From the NCBI GenBank assembly GCA_010094025.1, contig ML991855.1:1-64000 (forward strand): 64,000 bases of DNA. The letters are read 5' to 3'. The notes below the pieces were generated by a model. That model saw only the letters and a program-made list of their open reading frames with translations. It had not been told where the DNA came from and made no database searches. Of the stretch, positions 10,562 through 21,470 are shown in pieces. Position 1 is the stretch's first letter; the number at the start of each line of letters is the position of its first letter. A program made the translations under genes and the position numbers. Origin of the DNA: Viridothelium virens (lineage: Eukaryota; Ascomycota; Dothideomycetes; Trypetheliales; Trypetheliaceae).

Positions 10562-11225
10562 TTATTCCAAAAGGCGTATGAACGCCAGCTTAGAGATCTG
10601 CTCCGAACTTGCCCCTGGCATCAACGCAAAGGAGTCAACGGCGACCATATTGATAATGGTCTTCTCTGTTTTCCGAAATTTGGAAGGCAGCAGGGCCGGG
10701 GTAACCAAGTAGGCACATTGAATGTTGACTTCCCAAGTCGTCCACCAAACGTCTATATCACTTGTGCAAAAGAGCTGGTACTTCCGAAGAGCCGGACTAT
10801 CCCCATTATGACTGAGGATATCAAGGTGTCGCCATCTCGGGTTGACCTCCTTCATACCAGCCTTGACAATCGTAACGTCAAAGGGGTCGTACTTCAGAGC
10901 AAGAGCCTTAGGGGCTGATGCTCTGATGGGGCTGGATTATCTCCGCTATTGATGAGGATATCAAGATGTCCCCGTCTCATGCTGACCTCGTTGACGCCGG
11001 TCTCAACACTAGCAGTATCAAAGACGCGTACCTTCAGAACAAGCACCTCGGGGACGGATCGACCCATCATCAGCCGCAGCCTTCAGGACTCCGGTGCGAG
11101 CGGTAGAAGCGTCGACACGGTTCACGATTATCAAGCGATCAGCTCCGGTAGTAGTGAATGAGATGAAGATTGTCTGTCCTATCCTCCTGGCTGCATTGGT
11201 GACCAAGATAGCCTTACGACCATAC
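10562..11225 (-). pseudogene. Decayed SDR gene with internal tandem duplication
   Basis: Scattered SDR motifs appear in order but in different frames: AILVTNAARRIGQTI (a degraded TGASRGIG turn), LDILINSGDNPAP (from LDILVNNAG), WWTTWEVNIQCAYLVTPALLP and TIINMVAVDS...PGASSEQISKLAFIRLLE, with the catalytic Tyr replaced in the YxxxK region. A segment of about 130-140 bp is present twice (about 10820-10910 and 10955-11035), duplicating the LDIL region. The family pattern fits the class often seen next to fungal PKS clusters. It is a host gene relic and is probably not functional. Confidence 0.7.
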
Positions 11226-11760
11226 GGTGCTGGACTTACCGCCCTGAGATACTCTATGCGTAGCTATCTCGGTGTGCTGTGGATATGAAACGGAGGCCGA
11301 GGTTGAAAAATTTGGTCTCCTTAGACCTGATCATCGCATGATCTTGATCATGCGCGCAAATCTGGGTCCTCTGTCGGCTGCAGGATGGCGGTTTGGTTGC
11401 GTAGACCGCCCACCGGCGCCCAATAACTACGGCACTCTTCAGTGGAGAATATTGATGCTGAAAAAGCGATCGACACGGGGATCTTCTGCTCGAGCCTCGA
11501 TATTTCTTCCTCGCTTGGCAGTGATTGGCAGCTTCGCCTGAGAGAGCATTCATGCACGCGTTAGACAACAGACCCTAAAAGTCGGTATATGCAGCCGGCT
11601 CTTGATCTGCGTCTGGGATTTGTAAATAGATCCTGGGGACTCGTGGATTGCTTTTTGAAACGGTGACGGACCATGTTTATCAGGTATCTACTAAGCGCCA
11701 ATCGAATGGCATGCCGAAGCTTCCGTCTTACTGGAAAGGCCTGAGTCGGGCCAAAAATGA

Positions 11761-11787
11761 GACCCGAGTTGTGAACGGACCTGAGTC
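11761..11787. promoter_or_regulatory. Cluster motif pair upstream of the FAD oxidase
   Basis: GACCCGAGTT (11761-11770) is followed 7 bp later by the one-base variant GACCTGAGTC (11778-11787). They lie about 400 bp before the oxidase ATG. The same 9-base core stands upstream of five other genes in this window. Confidence 0.6.
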
Positions 11788-11848
11788 ATCAAGTCCACGC
11801 GAGGATCCATGCTCGGTAAAACGCACGTTTTCGGATCCTGCCAAAGAC

Positions 11849-11885
11849 ATGCAGGGTCTCTGCAGGGTTCTGTAAGACCCTGCAT
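11849..11885. repeat. Short perfect inverted repeat
   Basis: ATGCAGGGTCT (11849-11859) and AGACCCTGCAT (11875-11885) are perfect complements separated by 15 bp, about 290 bp upstream of the oxidase ATG. Its role is unknown. Confidence 0.6.
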
Positions 11886-12174
11886 TCAGCTAATACAGGT
11901 TTGCCTTGGCCATTTCGCCTCAACTGAAGGATTCAGCTTCACACTGAGCCACCACCAACACGGCACGGCACGGCCATGGAAGGACGGCAACGGCTGGTGT
12001 GATGAGTGACAAAAAAAAATGATGGCTATTCTAACAAGAAGTTGAGGGCGCAAAAGAGGGATACAAAAGGATGTGGTCGTCTGTTGTTATAGGTCCCTGT
12101 GCTGTACGAGATCAGAGAGTCAGTGTCATTCATTCTTTTGTGTCCCGGAATTCCCAAATTTACAACCATCGAAA

Positions 12175-13803
12175 ATGATGCGCCTTTCACTTCAAGCCTT
12201 GCCGGGGCTCCTGGCAATCATCCAGTCTGCCTCAAGTACACCTTTGACGTCTGTAAATCTTTATCCGCGGCAGAATGGCTCCGTCTGGCCTAGTGATGTG
12301 GCCAGCTTCGTTCATGACCAAAGCTGGCCCAACTTCACGGAAGCAACGACTCGGTGGTCTACGTACAAGGCTCCGACCTTCAATCAAGTATTCATTCCGG
12401 AGACCGAGCAAGAGTTATCTGAGGGCGTAAGTAGATCGTCCTCTGAGGCCCATATCTCCGGGTCAGAATGGAATAGAGGCTAATGTACGGGTCATGCAGC
12501 TTCAATACATGTCAAGTAACAATTTGAGCTGGTTGGCAAAATCGGGAGGTCACGGATACTCCGAAACTCTAGAGGTAATTCAAAACGGCGTCTTGATCAA
12601 CCTTGAGAACTTCAACTACACCAACGTGCAAGACGATGGCACAATCGTTGTAGGCACAGGCGTGCTTTTCGGAAACATGGTCAAAACTGTCGGCGACTCA
12701 GGAAGAGAATTGAGTAAGTTTTTCAATCACAAGTGTTTCGTGCTCATTCTAACCTGGGCTCAGACGTGGGATCCTGTCCTTGCGTCGGTGCAACTGGCGC
12801 CATGCTTGGTGGTGGTCTCGGGCGTCTTCAGGGCAAGCACGGCCTGACAAGCGACGCTCTTCTCAAGGTCCGCATGGCTTTGTACAATGGCACCATCGTG
12901 GAAGCCTCTGAAGACGTCAACCCAGATTTGTTCTGGGCTGTGAGAGGCTCCGGCCAGAACTACGGCGTCGTCATCGAAACTACCTACCAGACCTGGCCTG
13001 CGAGCAATAATGGCATGCATTACAATGCAGACATGACGTTCGCCAAAAGTGATGTAGACCGAATCATGGAAGTCACTAACAACTTGACGGGCCCCGGATT
13101 GGATCCTGCACTGGCCTTCGTCATGTTCTTCTTCCAAAATGCCACAACGTCCGAGCTCGAAATCATAGTCAATATCGTGTATGCTGGTCCCATGGAGGAG
13201 GGTCAGAAGTTTACCAAACTATTTTCGGACTTTAGCCTCACTCTTGCAGAGAGCATGGTTGCATGGGCAGACCTACCCACGAAGTCGGTTCTCGGTCTTC
13301 TCCCGGGGGCCTGCGCTGAAGGACTGCGATACGATCTCTACAGCTTGATATCCAAGACTTTGGAGCCGCAAAGCTGGGTCGACTTCACCAACGATCTGAG
13401 TACGTTCCTACACGACAACCCCCTGGCTAACGGGTCTGCCATGATGATCGAGACATTTGCCGTCGAGGGCATCCAGGCACTCCCCGACAATGCCACTGCC
13501 TTCCCTCATCGTCAGACTTTCCGCAACCACATCGAGGCCATCGGTGCATATACGGATGATTCCGTGGGAGATGCGGTTGATAGCTTTTTCCTGGGATGGC
13601 GCAACAAGTTCCACACTGTTGACGGCTACGACCAGCTCCAGATTTACCAGAACTACGCTCACGGTGACGAGCCGCTGTCAGCCCTTTACGGATACGACGA
13701 GTGGCGACATGAGCGTCTGACAAATGTGAAGAACGCCTACGACCCTCATGGTTTCTTCAACGGGTACCACGCTGTACCGTCCGATCTCGCAAAGTGGACA
13801 TAG
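12175..13803 (+). CDS. Secreted FAD-linked (berberine-bridge-type) oxidase
   Basis: Three exons (12175-12426, 12500-12713, 12764-13803) encode 501 residues. The N-terminus (MMRLSLQALPGLLAIIQSASS) looks like a signal peptide. The FAD_binding_4 domain has SGGHGY with His102, the usual covalent flavin attachment, and a Cys-rich CPCVG (Cys160/162) just before GAMLGGGLG, where bicovalent members carry the second flavin bond. NPDLFWAVRGSG and a C-terminal YGYDEWRHERLTNVKNAYDP (the berberine-bridge C-terminal block) complete the family pattern. Such enzymes perform two-electron oxidations, ring closures or dehydrogenations of phenolic or prenylated products. The cluster motif upstream ties it to the PKS pathway. 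The exact reaction is unknown. Confidence 0.95.
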
Positions 13804-14907
13804 CAGAATGTGGAGCAGGGTTGGGCTGGTGATAAGAATTTGGACTTGGGCATCATAAGGCGTCAACGGGGACATCTGTAAGGAGTGCACCATCTAACCG
13901 CATTCATTCGTAGCAAGGGTCATCGCACTTTCGTAGTTTTCCTGTATAATTTTTGTATTTCCGATATCTTTCTCCTACACTCTCTATATATTATTACTCT
14001 TTCGCTATGTACAATATGAAACATAGCACTCCTTCATTGTACATAAGATAGAGTATAGTATTACTCCATTATTTGTCATGAGCAGTACAGCTTTACTTAC
14101 AGAAGTACGAGATAACCATATTATTATTCCTCCATAGAAATGAATGCGGTTGATTGGTGCGCTCTTTGCGGGTCAATGGCAATCAGAAAGATTGATGGGA
14201 AAAGACGTAGACAGGGGCCGGACAAGGCGGTCCTATGGTAAAACCTTCTTGCACATATTCCAATACATAGGTAGTCTGTACTGCTAAGGTCGCTCGAGGT
14301 GATGAGTAAGTGCATTTCAGTGCTATCGCCCATCCCGCTTGTTCTTACTGACATTGGTAGCTTTCGTGGTGTGTTCATTCTAAGTCCTCGTCAAACTACC
14401 TCCTGGCCTCTACCCGATCTTTGTCTGGTTGTCACATGATCAGCAGCAGCGTGGCTGCAAGTGCGCAGGTGGGCAAAGCTGGCGGCTATCTCATTCTATT
14501 TTTATTGGCTCAGGCCATCGCGGGCGTCCGATCTTGAAGCTTTCTTGCATAAACACCGAAGATACTCACAATCACATATCGGTCATAGGCTAGACTGGCG
14601 TATTACACGCACGTGACTTTGTTACGGTATGCAAAAGATTCTTCGGAGCGGAAGAAAATTCTTCCGGACAAGGTAATCCAGCCCAGCGTGACCAGCTTAT
14701 TCCACGTTTCACTTACTCTTTGATAATCATGTGCTTGACAGCCCTATCTAGAAACCTACTTTACCTAAGTGGTCTGATGTATGATCAATAATGTGAGTTT
14801 CTTCGGTACCGTGTCCTGGTCTTCCGGTTCTTACGGTATCGGACCCTGTGACGATCAGCCATTACGTTTCCTCGATCTGGCGGTCAACGCGACAAGAACA
14901 GCCCAGC
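13804..14907. other. Intergenic region between oxidase and regulator genes
   Basis: The 3' flank of the oxidase is AT-rich with several TATA/TAGAG stretches. The remainder is the presumed promoter of the gene at 14908. No coding region or cluster motif was seen. Confidence 0.5.
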
Positions 14908-16467
14908 ATGACGGGCATGGCGATTCAGTTCATCGAACAAGGATCGGTAGGGATAGGCAAGTCCGAGCGGCGCATCATTCGTTCCCATGTCATGAGAGGC
15001 AAGAATGCAGGCAGACCACGCCCGTCGAGGAGAAGACAGACGACCGACGTTCATACCAAAAAAGGCGTCCTAACTCCGCCCTGTACACCGGCAGAAAGCC
15101 CAAAATCCTTGCTGTGGAATGATCTGTGTCTGATTTCCTTTCCTCAGCAACTTGATTCCGAAGCTACTAAACTTATGCATCGATGTACAGTGTTCTCTAA
15201 CCGTTTGTCCACTTCATCTTCTTACACGCTTGTCAGGGTTCTTCGACATTAGTGATGCGCTATTTCCGCCCCAATTCTGCAGGAAATTCGACATAATAAA
15301 GTCAATTTGGATGAATTGTGTCTTGGCAGATGAAGCATGTAAGTAACAAGCCGAACACCCCTTTTATGCAGCAACATTAAGGGTCGCCAGACTTTCACTC
15401 TACATTGGCAATCTCGGCGTCCTATGTCGACTTCTTCGAGCGCAAGTCTTCAATCTCGCCGAAGACTTTACATCACATCTCGAAGGCGTATGAATTAGTG
15501 AATTTAAGGCTGTCAGGTCCCCAGTCAGTTTCAGATAGCGCGATTGCTGCTGTCGTTACTCTAGCCATCTACCAACAGGTGCATCATCAACACTCTACTG
15601 GCTTGATACATCTCAATGGGCTGTATCGAATGATACAGTTGCGGGGCGGAATTGCCAGGTTGATGAAAGAGAATCGTGCTTTGGCACTGAAGCCATTGAG
15701 GTAGGTGCATGTGCTTGCATCCGCCGCCTTTTTAGTCTTCTTATCTTTCCTCCGCAGCGGAAATTCTTACAATTGACAGGCTTGATGTCGAGCTGGCGTT
15801 GCAGACCGGCTCACCAACCCTGTTTCACAGCGATGCAATACCCGCAAACGCTGTCCTAGACGATTCATCCATCACCAAACAGCAGTATTCCAGCACCAAC
15901 CCCTGGCTTTCACGTATCATGCTCGATGTTCTCAGCTTTGTCAGCCTCCTGAATAGTAGGCAGAAGGAAGGGAGAACGAAGCTTGATCCACTTAACTTCA
16001 CGGAGGCGCTATTGTCGCTCATCTATCGTCTACTAGAGGCCGCTCCCCTGGGTCAACCACGCTGCATGTCGAGAAGCACCCATGAAGAGGCAGCGCATCT
16101 TGCACTGCTAGCATTCATGACAACCCTGCTTCCGGAATACGGTTCTGACCAATCCAATTACCTTCTTTTGTCTGCTCGTCTGGAGAGTGCTATTCGGTAT
16201 CTTCAGACCATATCTACAGACTCCAAGGACGGCGGATCCTCACTACTTTTATGGACTCTCTTCGTGGCTGGCATCTCAACGTTGAAACGCATGGATCATC
16301 CTTGGCTGTCATCTTTGATTTTGGAGACATGCGGAAGACTGGACCTACATGACTGGCCAGCTATCCGGCGTCAGTTGTGTGGCCTCCCTTGGATATTCGC
16401 GTTGCACGACAATCCAGGCCGTTTACTATGGGAGAATACCCAGCGCAGGAGCATTGAGATGTCATGA
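14908..16467 (+). CDS. Fungal-specific transcription factor-like protein (DUF3468 type)
   Basis: Four exons (14908-15184, 15237-15338, 15391-15700, 15780-16467) give 458 residues with consistent phases. The N-terminus has FIEQG...SERRIIRSHVMRGKNAGRPRP, the hallmark of fungal regulator-like proteins of the DUF3468 group. The middle (YFHSTLAISASYVDFF, LVNLRLSG, VVTLAIYQQ, HLNGLYRMIQLRGG) is the fungal transcription-factor regulatory region. I see no Zn2Cys6 motif at the start, although many relatives have one or pair with a protein that does. It may be a cluster regulator acting through a partner. It is convergent with the prenyltransferase: its stop lies 93 bp from the stop of that gene. Confidence 0.85.
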
Positions 16468-16560
16468 GAGATATATTTGACATGCATATCGCTTGTAAAT
16501 ATCGTGGTTGTGTTCAATATGTGTTTACATTTGGTCATAGGCTATCCCCAGCAGGGCATT

Positions 16561-17946
16561 TTACGCAGCATAGCGCGCTTTATGGTACAACTCAGGAGAA
16601 ATGTACGACTTAATATCCGGCTCTCCCTTCTTGGTACACTGGTAGCTGATGTACGCATGCATCCCCTTCCCGTTCTCCAGCTCTCTGTGCACTGCGAGCT
16701 TCTCCAACATGCCCATGTACTGGTCGGCGTAGACACCGCGACCGTGTGCGCGCATCCAAGCCGTTAGGTTCCGGGCGATGGTCAGATCGTCCGCCCCGTA
16801 CTTACGCGTGGTCAAGTAGAACTTGACATCCGGCGTGCCACTCGTGGGAGCGATGTCAAAGAAGTACACGAAACCCTCGCATAGCGCGGCGAAGTCGGGC
16901 CAATCGTTGTCGGCGTTGCCCTCGACGGGGATCTCGACATCCTCGGGGAAGTCACTGGGAAGACCCAACACGGCGAGGATCATGGAGCGAAGGTCCTGCA
17001 GGCTAGATTCCGGAATGTCTCGGGTTCCGCTCATAGTCATGATTTCTCGGACTGAGTTGAAGCAGGTGTGAGCTGAGGTGAAGTACATCTTCAGCCGCGA
17101 CTTTGATGGCTTGACATCGTCCATGCCCATCACGTTGGGCTTCATGAGTCGGCCCTCGGGACTGTTCTTGAGGAAGTGCTGTAGGGCGTCACGGCCAGGA
17201 TGATTTCCGTCGGGGTTGAGCTTTATGATGGCCTCGTCCCATTCCTTTGACGTCGCGGGGTCACCTCCTTGGAACAGTTTTCGTGGCAGGAAGTACGACT
17301 TGAGTCCGAAGCTTTTCTCCTTGTTGTACTCGACAGCGTGCATGAGAGTAGTAGCTGGGGGTTCGCCCTGTTCCAGCTCTTTGGCATAGGCGGATCTATC
17401 TGGGTTGTACAACTCGCGCAGGAAGTGACGATACCAAGAGAAATCTACGCCCGGGAGTACGCTCGGCACCTTCTCCATGTAATCTAATGTGGGATCGTGG
17501 TTCAGTGGGTCTGCGGCCGTGCCCGAGTTGGGCCCGATTGCCTCCCAGGAGTAGCGGATATCGGGTTCACCCGTTGTAGTGTTCCATTTCCAGGAGTACT
17601 CCAAGGGCGAGCCATCGTAGGCTATAAGTGACTTGAACACAGCGCGGCCATCTGGATGTGGTGCGGGACCCAACCGAGGTACCTGAACATGCAATCAGAA
17701 CATTTCTTGGCCATTTGCGTATCCAGTTTTACTTACGACCCAGTGATAGTGGAAAAGCAGCACCTCGTACTGCTTTTCAGTGGAATAGCCGGCCGCATCG
17801 ATCATGACAGCTAGGTGGTACCCAGTGAGTTTCCACCAGAAGTCGACATCTTTACTTTCGGCGGGCGGGAGACACTTCTTCACCAACGAATTCCACACCT
17901 TGGGCGGCGGCGCTTCAGCCTCCGACTTTGTTATGAGAGCTGGCAT
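16561..17946 (-). CDS. DMATS-type aromatic prenyltransferase
   Basis: Two exons (17946-17737, 17682-16561; 54-bp intron GTAAGT...TTCAG) encode 443 residues, the usual length of the dimethylallyltryptophan-synthase superfamily. Family blocks include FWWKLTGYHLAVMIDAAGYS, LLFHYHWVVPRLGP (formed across the splice), FKSLIAYDGSPLEYSWKWN (with the conserved acidic residue used in catalysis) and DIRYSWEAIGP. These soluble ABBA-fold enzymes transfer dimethylallyl or longer prenyl groups from the diphosphate to an aromatic ring. Relatives act on tryptophan, but also on polyketide phenols and salicylaldehydes. With an NR-PKS and aryl acid reductase as neighbours, a polyketide aromatic acceptor is the likelier substrate (inference). 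A cluster motif lies 115 bp upstream. Confidence 0.95.
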
Positions 17947-18867
17947 GATGGATTGGAATGGAAGGGTGACGGCTTAACAAACCAGTGACTGGTTACAAGA
18001 TTCCGGACGACTGCAAAACCGTTTTTATTCCAAACCCAGACAATTGTGAACAAGCTGAACGGACCCGAGTTGAGGAGGCCCCGAGTTGGTTTCATAAGCG
18101 ACCATCGACCCATAAATCACACAAAGACAGCGGGCTTTATATAATGCAATGGGCATTCTGAGTGTATCCATCGGAATAGGCTCCAGTAAATCCATAGAAC
18201 TATGGTCAAAAGAATGCAATGTGTGTTAGTATACTAGAGGGCCAGGGCGTGACTGAGTTACTTGACAGGGAGCTGGTGAGGATTTGACGCCAGCTCTCAG
18301 CCACTGCTAAATAGAGTAAGGGCGACGCACTGGCTCCGGTTGCAATGATCGCTAAGCCACGAGCCAAGGTATCAAAATTTGTTTTATGTGTACAAGCGTT
18401 CATGACTTGAGGGCACTGAAAAGTATCAAATCAATTGAAGACCACAACCTACCGTTCGCTGTCGTGTAAGATTGTCTTCGGTGACACTGAAAGTGTTCGC
18501 GTGTTGAGCAGTCGGTCGTGCCGCGCGATCCGCCACTCCAAGCTGTCAGCTAGCTACAGTGCACAGTCAAGTATGGCAACTCGAGTCCCGTCCCGCCATT
18601 ACGGCGCATGGAACGGTAGAGGCTTCAGTGCCACTCCCCCGGTATAGACATAATTCAAGGGGGACAGGTTTGCAGTACGACACATGCAGCGCATGGTTAA
18701 TCCAGGGAGGCAAGATGAACAGGATGCTGGCAGAACGGGCCCCACCCTGGTCTAAGAGATGCAGCCTCCCTGAACCATGATGCACAAGAGCTGCTCTACG
18801 AGGCTGGATTACAGTCCGCGAAGCTATCATATATGTGCAGTAAGATTTTACAAAGTTTTACATGACT
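17947..18867. other. Prenyltransferase promoter and P450 3' flank
   Basis: Holds the cluster motifs at 18061-18087. No gene, repeat or RNA was recognised. Confidence 0.5.
18061..18087. promoter_or_regulatory. Cluster motif pair upstream of the prenyltransferase
   Basis: GGACCCGAGTT (18061-18071) is followed by the near copy GCCCCGAGTT (18078-18087). They lie 115-141 bp upstream of the ATG at 17946, a spacing typical of fungal activator sites. Confidence 0.65.
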
Positions 18868-20909
18868 CTAGCGGCGACTTGATAATTTTACGCGGAACCC
18901 GGACGGCTTGGCAAGCCATCTATTCTCGATAGACCAATCCCCAACGGGACTGACAAGTTCAATCTGACACGGAATATCAATTTAGATTCTCAACAAAATA
19001 AGCAACCCAAGGTTCACTTACATCGTAACGCTGCAGCAGCGATGGAATGAGCTTATAGATCTCAAAATAGGCAAGCTGCTTCCCAAGACAGCTTCGGTGA
19101 CCCGCGCCAAACTGAGCGAAATGGAAAGTGAGCTGACGGAACGGAAAGGTCATCGTGGTAGCGATTTGACTTACCGTTAGAAGTCCGTTGTACATGGCCG
19201 TTCTCTTCTCTTCGCTGCACATCCACCGCTCCGGTCGCCAAACCTCGGCATCGTCGCCGTACAGCGATGCCTCACGATGCACCACCCAAGGGCTCTGGCA
19301 CAATTAATAAAGCGTCAGCAAAGAACTGGCATTCGAGGATCCAAAAGCAGAGGAGTTTACTTACCATTCCGACCCTGGCGCCCGGTGGAATAAAGTAGCC
19401 GTCGATTTCCACTCCTGTCTCGGGTACCACACGCTCAAAGGGGAGGGCGAAAGGTGGATTCATCCTAGTGGCCTCGTTCACACAGGCCTCTAGGTAGGGC
19501 AGGGTTCGAGACTCTTTCCAGGTTGCGTATTTGGAGATGCGGCCCTCGCATGCGGCGTCATCGACCTCTTTTCTGAGTTTTGACAGAGAGGCGGGGTTCT
19601 TGAGAAGATGATACATCAAAGCGCTGGCAACTATACTGGTCGTGTCTGCTCCCGCAACAATGTTGGAATTAACCTTGTAAGAGTCGGGTTAGTCATTGAT
19701 CTTTCACACGCGGATACGCCTTGAACCACGTCTCAAGAGTTTCATGCAGAAAGCGCATCCCTAAGCCGCTTTAATGAACTCTCTCAACTGGTCCTCAAAC
19801 GACTTACCCATGTGGGAACGAACCTGTAAGTGCGTTATGTATTAGTTGGTGTGTACGCAATATTTGCCAAGGCTTGAGCAATTACTTACATATCAGGCAG
19901 AGTATCGTCCTTAGCCTGCTCCTTTATGAAACACGAGAGGAAGTCTTTCTCGCCGATGTTGAGCTTCTCGTTCTCGGTCAGACTCATTCGCTCCATAATA
20001 CGAGCCATGCCAAACTCGGCCAGCGGGTTCCTCTTGGTCGAAACGGGGACCAAGGGATTGTCCCTCCACAGATAATCCAGCCAAGGCATCTGGGTATTCT
20101 GAGACGTGGACAGATGATCAGCAAGAGGGTTCAAGCCGCGTGAAAGATTGAGCTGGGATAAGTACGCACTGCTGAGATCTTCTTGAAGTAAAGCCAGATG
20201 CCCTCAATGACGCCTTCGACATCGTCCCCCTTTTCAAGGCACCCCAGAGCGCGCGAAAACGTAACCTCGCCAAGGACATCGAACATGAAGAGTTGGATCC
20301 ATTTGAAGAGATCCAACTCGACTTTCTCGTCAGTATGTAGTTCATCTAAGCGGGAAAAAAAATACTGTAAAGTGGACGTCATAAGCGGTTCGAATCTGGT
20401 CAGATTTGTAGCCGAGTATAAATTAGCCACAGGACGTCTCATTTGCCGATGTACGTTCTCGTCACGAGTGGCAAATACGTCTGGAATCTTGCCGCCCTTG
20501 ATCCTAGGCATGATGGAGTCATAAAACTCAGACTATGTGACTTTAGACATGCAGGTAGCCACGAAGACGGAAGGAGATTATGACATACTTTCTCAAATCG
20601 ATTCTTGAATCCATAGATCTTCTCGATGGCACCAGGGTCGGAGACCATGATTGCATTGGGCCCGTATCGCACAACCGGACCATATTGACGATGTAAATTG
20701 GTGTGTATGTGATGGGCGTCACCAGTCTTGACCCACGATCGACGCACCAGGTTGCTGAGAGCTGCTGAACGTGGGCCCGGAATATGTCTCAAGCGCAGAT
20801 AGGAGTACAGAGTGTTGCAGACGGCTACGAATATGGCGGCAGCAGCTAGAATACCGGCTAGGTTGCAGACCCTGGCATCGATATGCCTGGAAAGGTATTC
20901 CAGATCCAT
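18868..20909 (-). CDS. Cytochrome P450 monooxygenase, membrane anchored
   Basis: Eight exons (20909-20589, 20532-20170, 20098-19890, 19823-19808, 19673-19365, 19294-19175, 19111-19022, 18963-18868) give 507 residues with matching phases; exon 4 is only 16 bp. An N-terminal hydrophobic helix (about residues 14-36) is followed by the Pro-rich hinge HIPGPRSAAL. The I-helix oxygen-activation motif AGADTT is at residues 310-315, ExxR at 370-373, WRPERW follows, and the haem-binding FGAGHRSCLG has Cys454 as ligand. It ends RYDIELVSPVGDW...PSGFRVKLSSRR. It would hydroxylate or oxidise the polyketide or its prenyl chain at the ER. Two perfect cluster motifs sit 174-220 bp upstream. An in-frame ATG 36 bp further upstream is also possible. 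Confidence 0.95.
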
Positions 20910-21082
20910 GGTGGAGATTACGTGCGAGTGAACTCTGCGAATCAATTCATGTCTCCAGCAGTTGGTCTTGGGTATAAATTACTACGTCAGTTCTCAGATA
21001 TGGCCACACTTCTAAGTTCTCGAGGGAAAATGATGTCGCGACTTCATGTTGTGCACTCGATTTTGAGTCCCTTGGATTGGAC

Positions 21083-21129
21083 AACTCGGGTCCAATGACC
21101 GCGACGCAAGCAATAAGCAACTCGGGTCC
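21083..21129. promoter_or_regulatory. Two perfect cluster motifs upstream of the P450
   Basis: AACTCGGGTCC occurs at 21083-21093 and again at 21119-21129, in the same orientation, with starts 36 bp apart. They lie 174-220 bp before the P450 ATG. They are identical over 11 bases. Confidence 0.7.
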
Positions 21130-21227
21130 AACCAACATATGGCTTCACCAACAGGTAAGTCCATAGAAATTGACCAGGCTCACCCATTTCCTTCTCTAAT
21201 TTCAGGCATGAGCAGTTAGTAAGCAAA

Positions 21228-21273
21228 CCTGAGCCTGAGTTATACCTAAGTTGACCTGAGTCTGCCTGAGTTT
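21228..21273. promoter_or_regulatory. Cluster of CCTGAG half-motifs upstream of the P450
   Basis: CCTGAG occurs four times within 46 bp, including GACCTGAGTC (21253-21262), which is the cluster motif with the CpG changed to TpG and is identical to the second site upstream of the FAD oxidase. They could be weak sites or decayed copies. Confidence 0.4.
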
Positions 21274-21470
21274 CGTATAAGTAACGCCGGTCCCCGTCGA
21301 AGTCTATTTGAATATCTCGTGAGGAAATAACAACCAAGCATTGCCTAGGAAATGCTAAATGGCAGTGGCAATGCTGAGCTTTTAAGGCATCTAGAAGATA
21401 CTGATAGAGAAGGTGATACATGGATCCCAGGAGAGGATGTATAGCGAAAACATCAGCGAACTATGCTTTA

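Larger units (their letters stand above)
11226..12174. other. Upstream region of the FAD oxidase gene
   Basis: Contains the cluster motif pair at 11761-11787 and a short hairpin at 11849-11885. No gene was recognised in it. The rest is presumed promoter and 5' leader of the oxidase at 12175. Confidence 0.5.
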
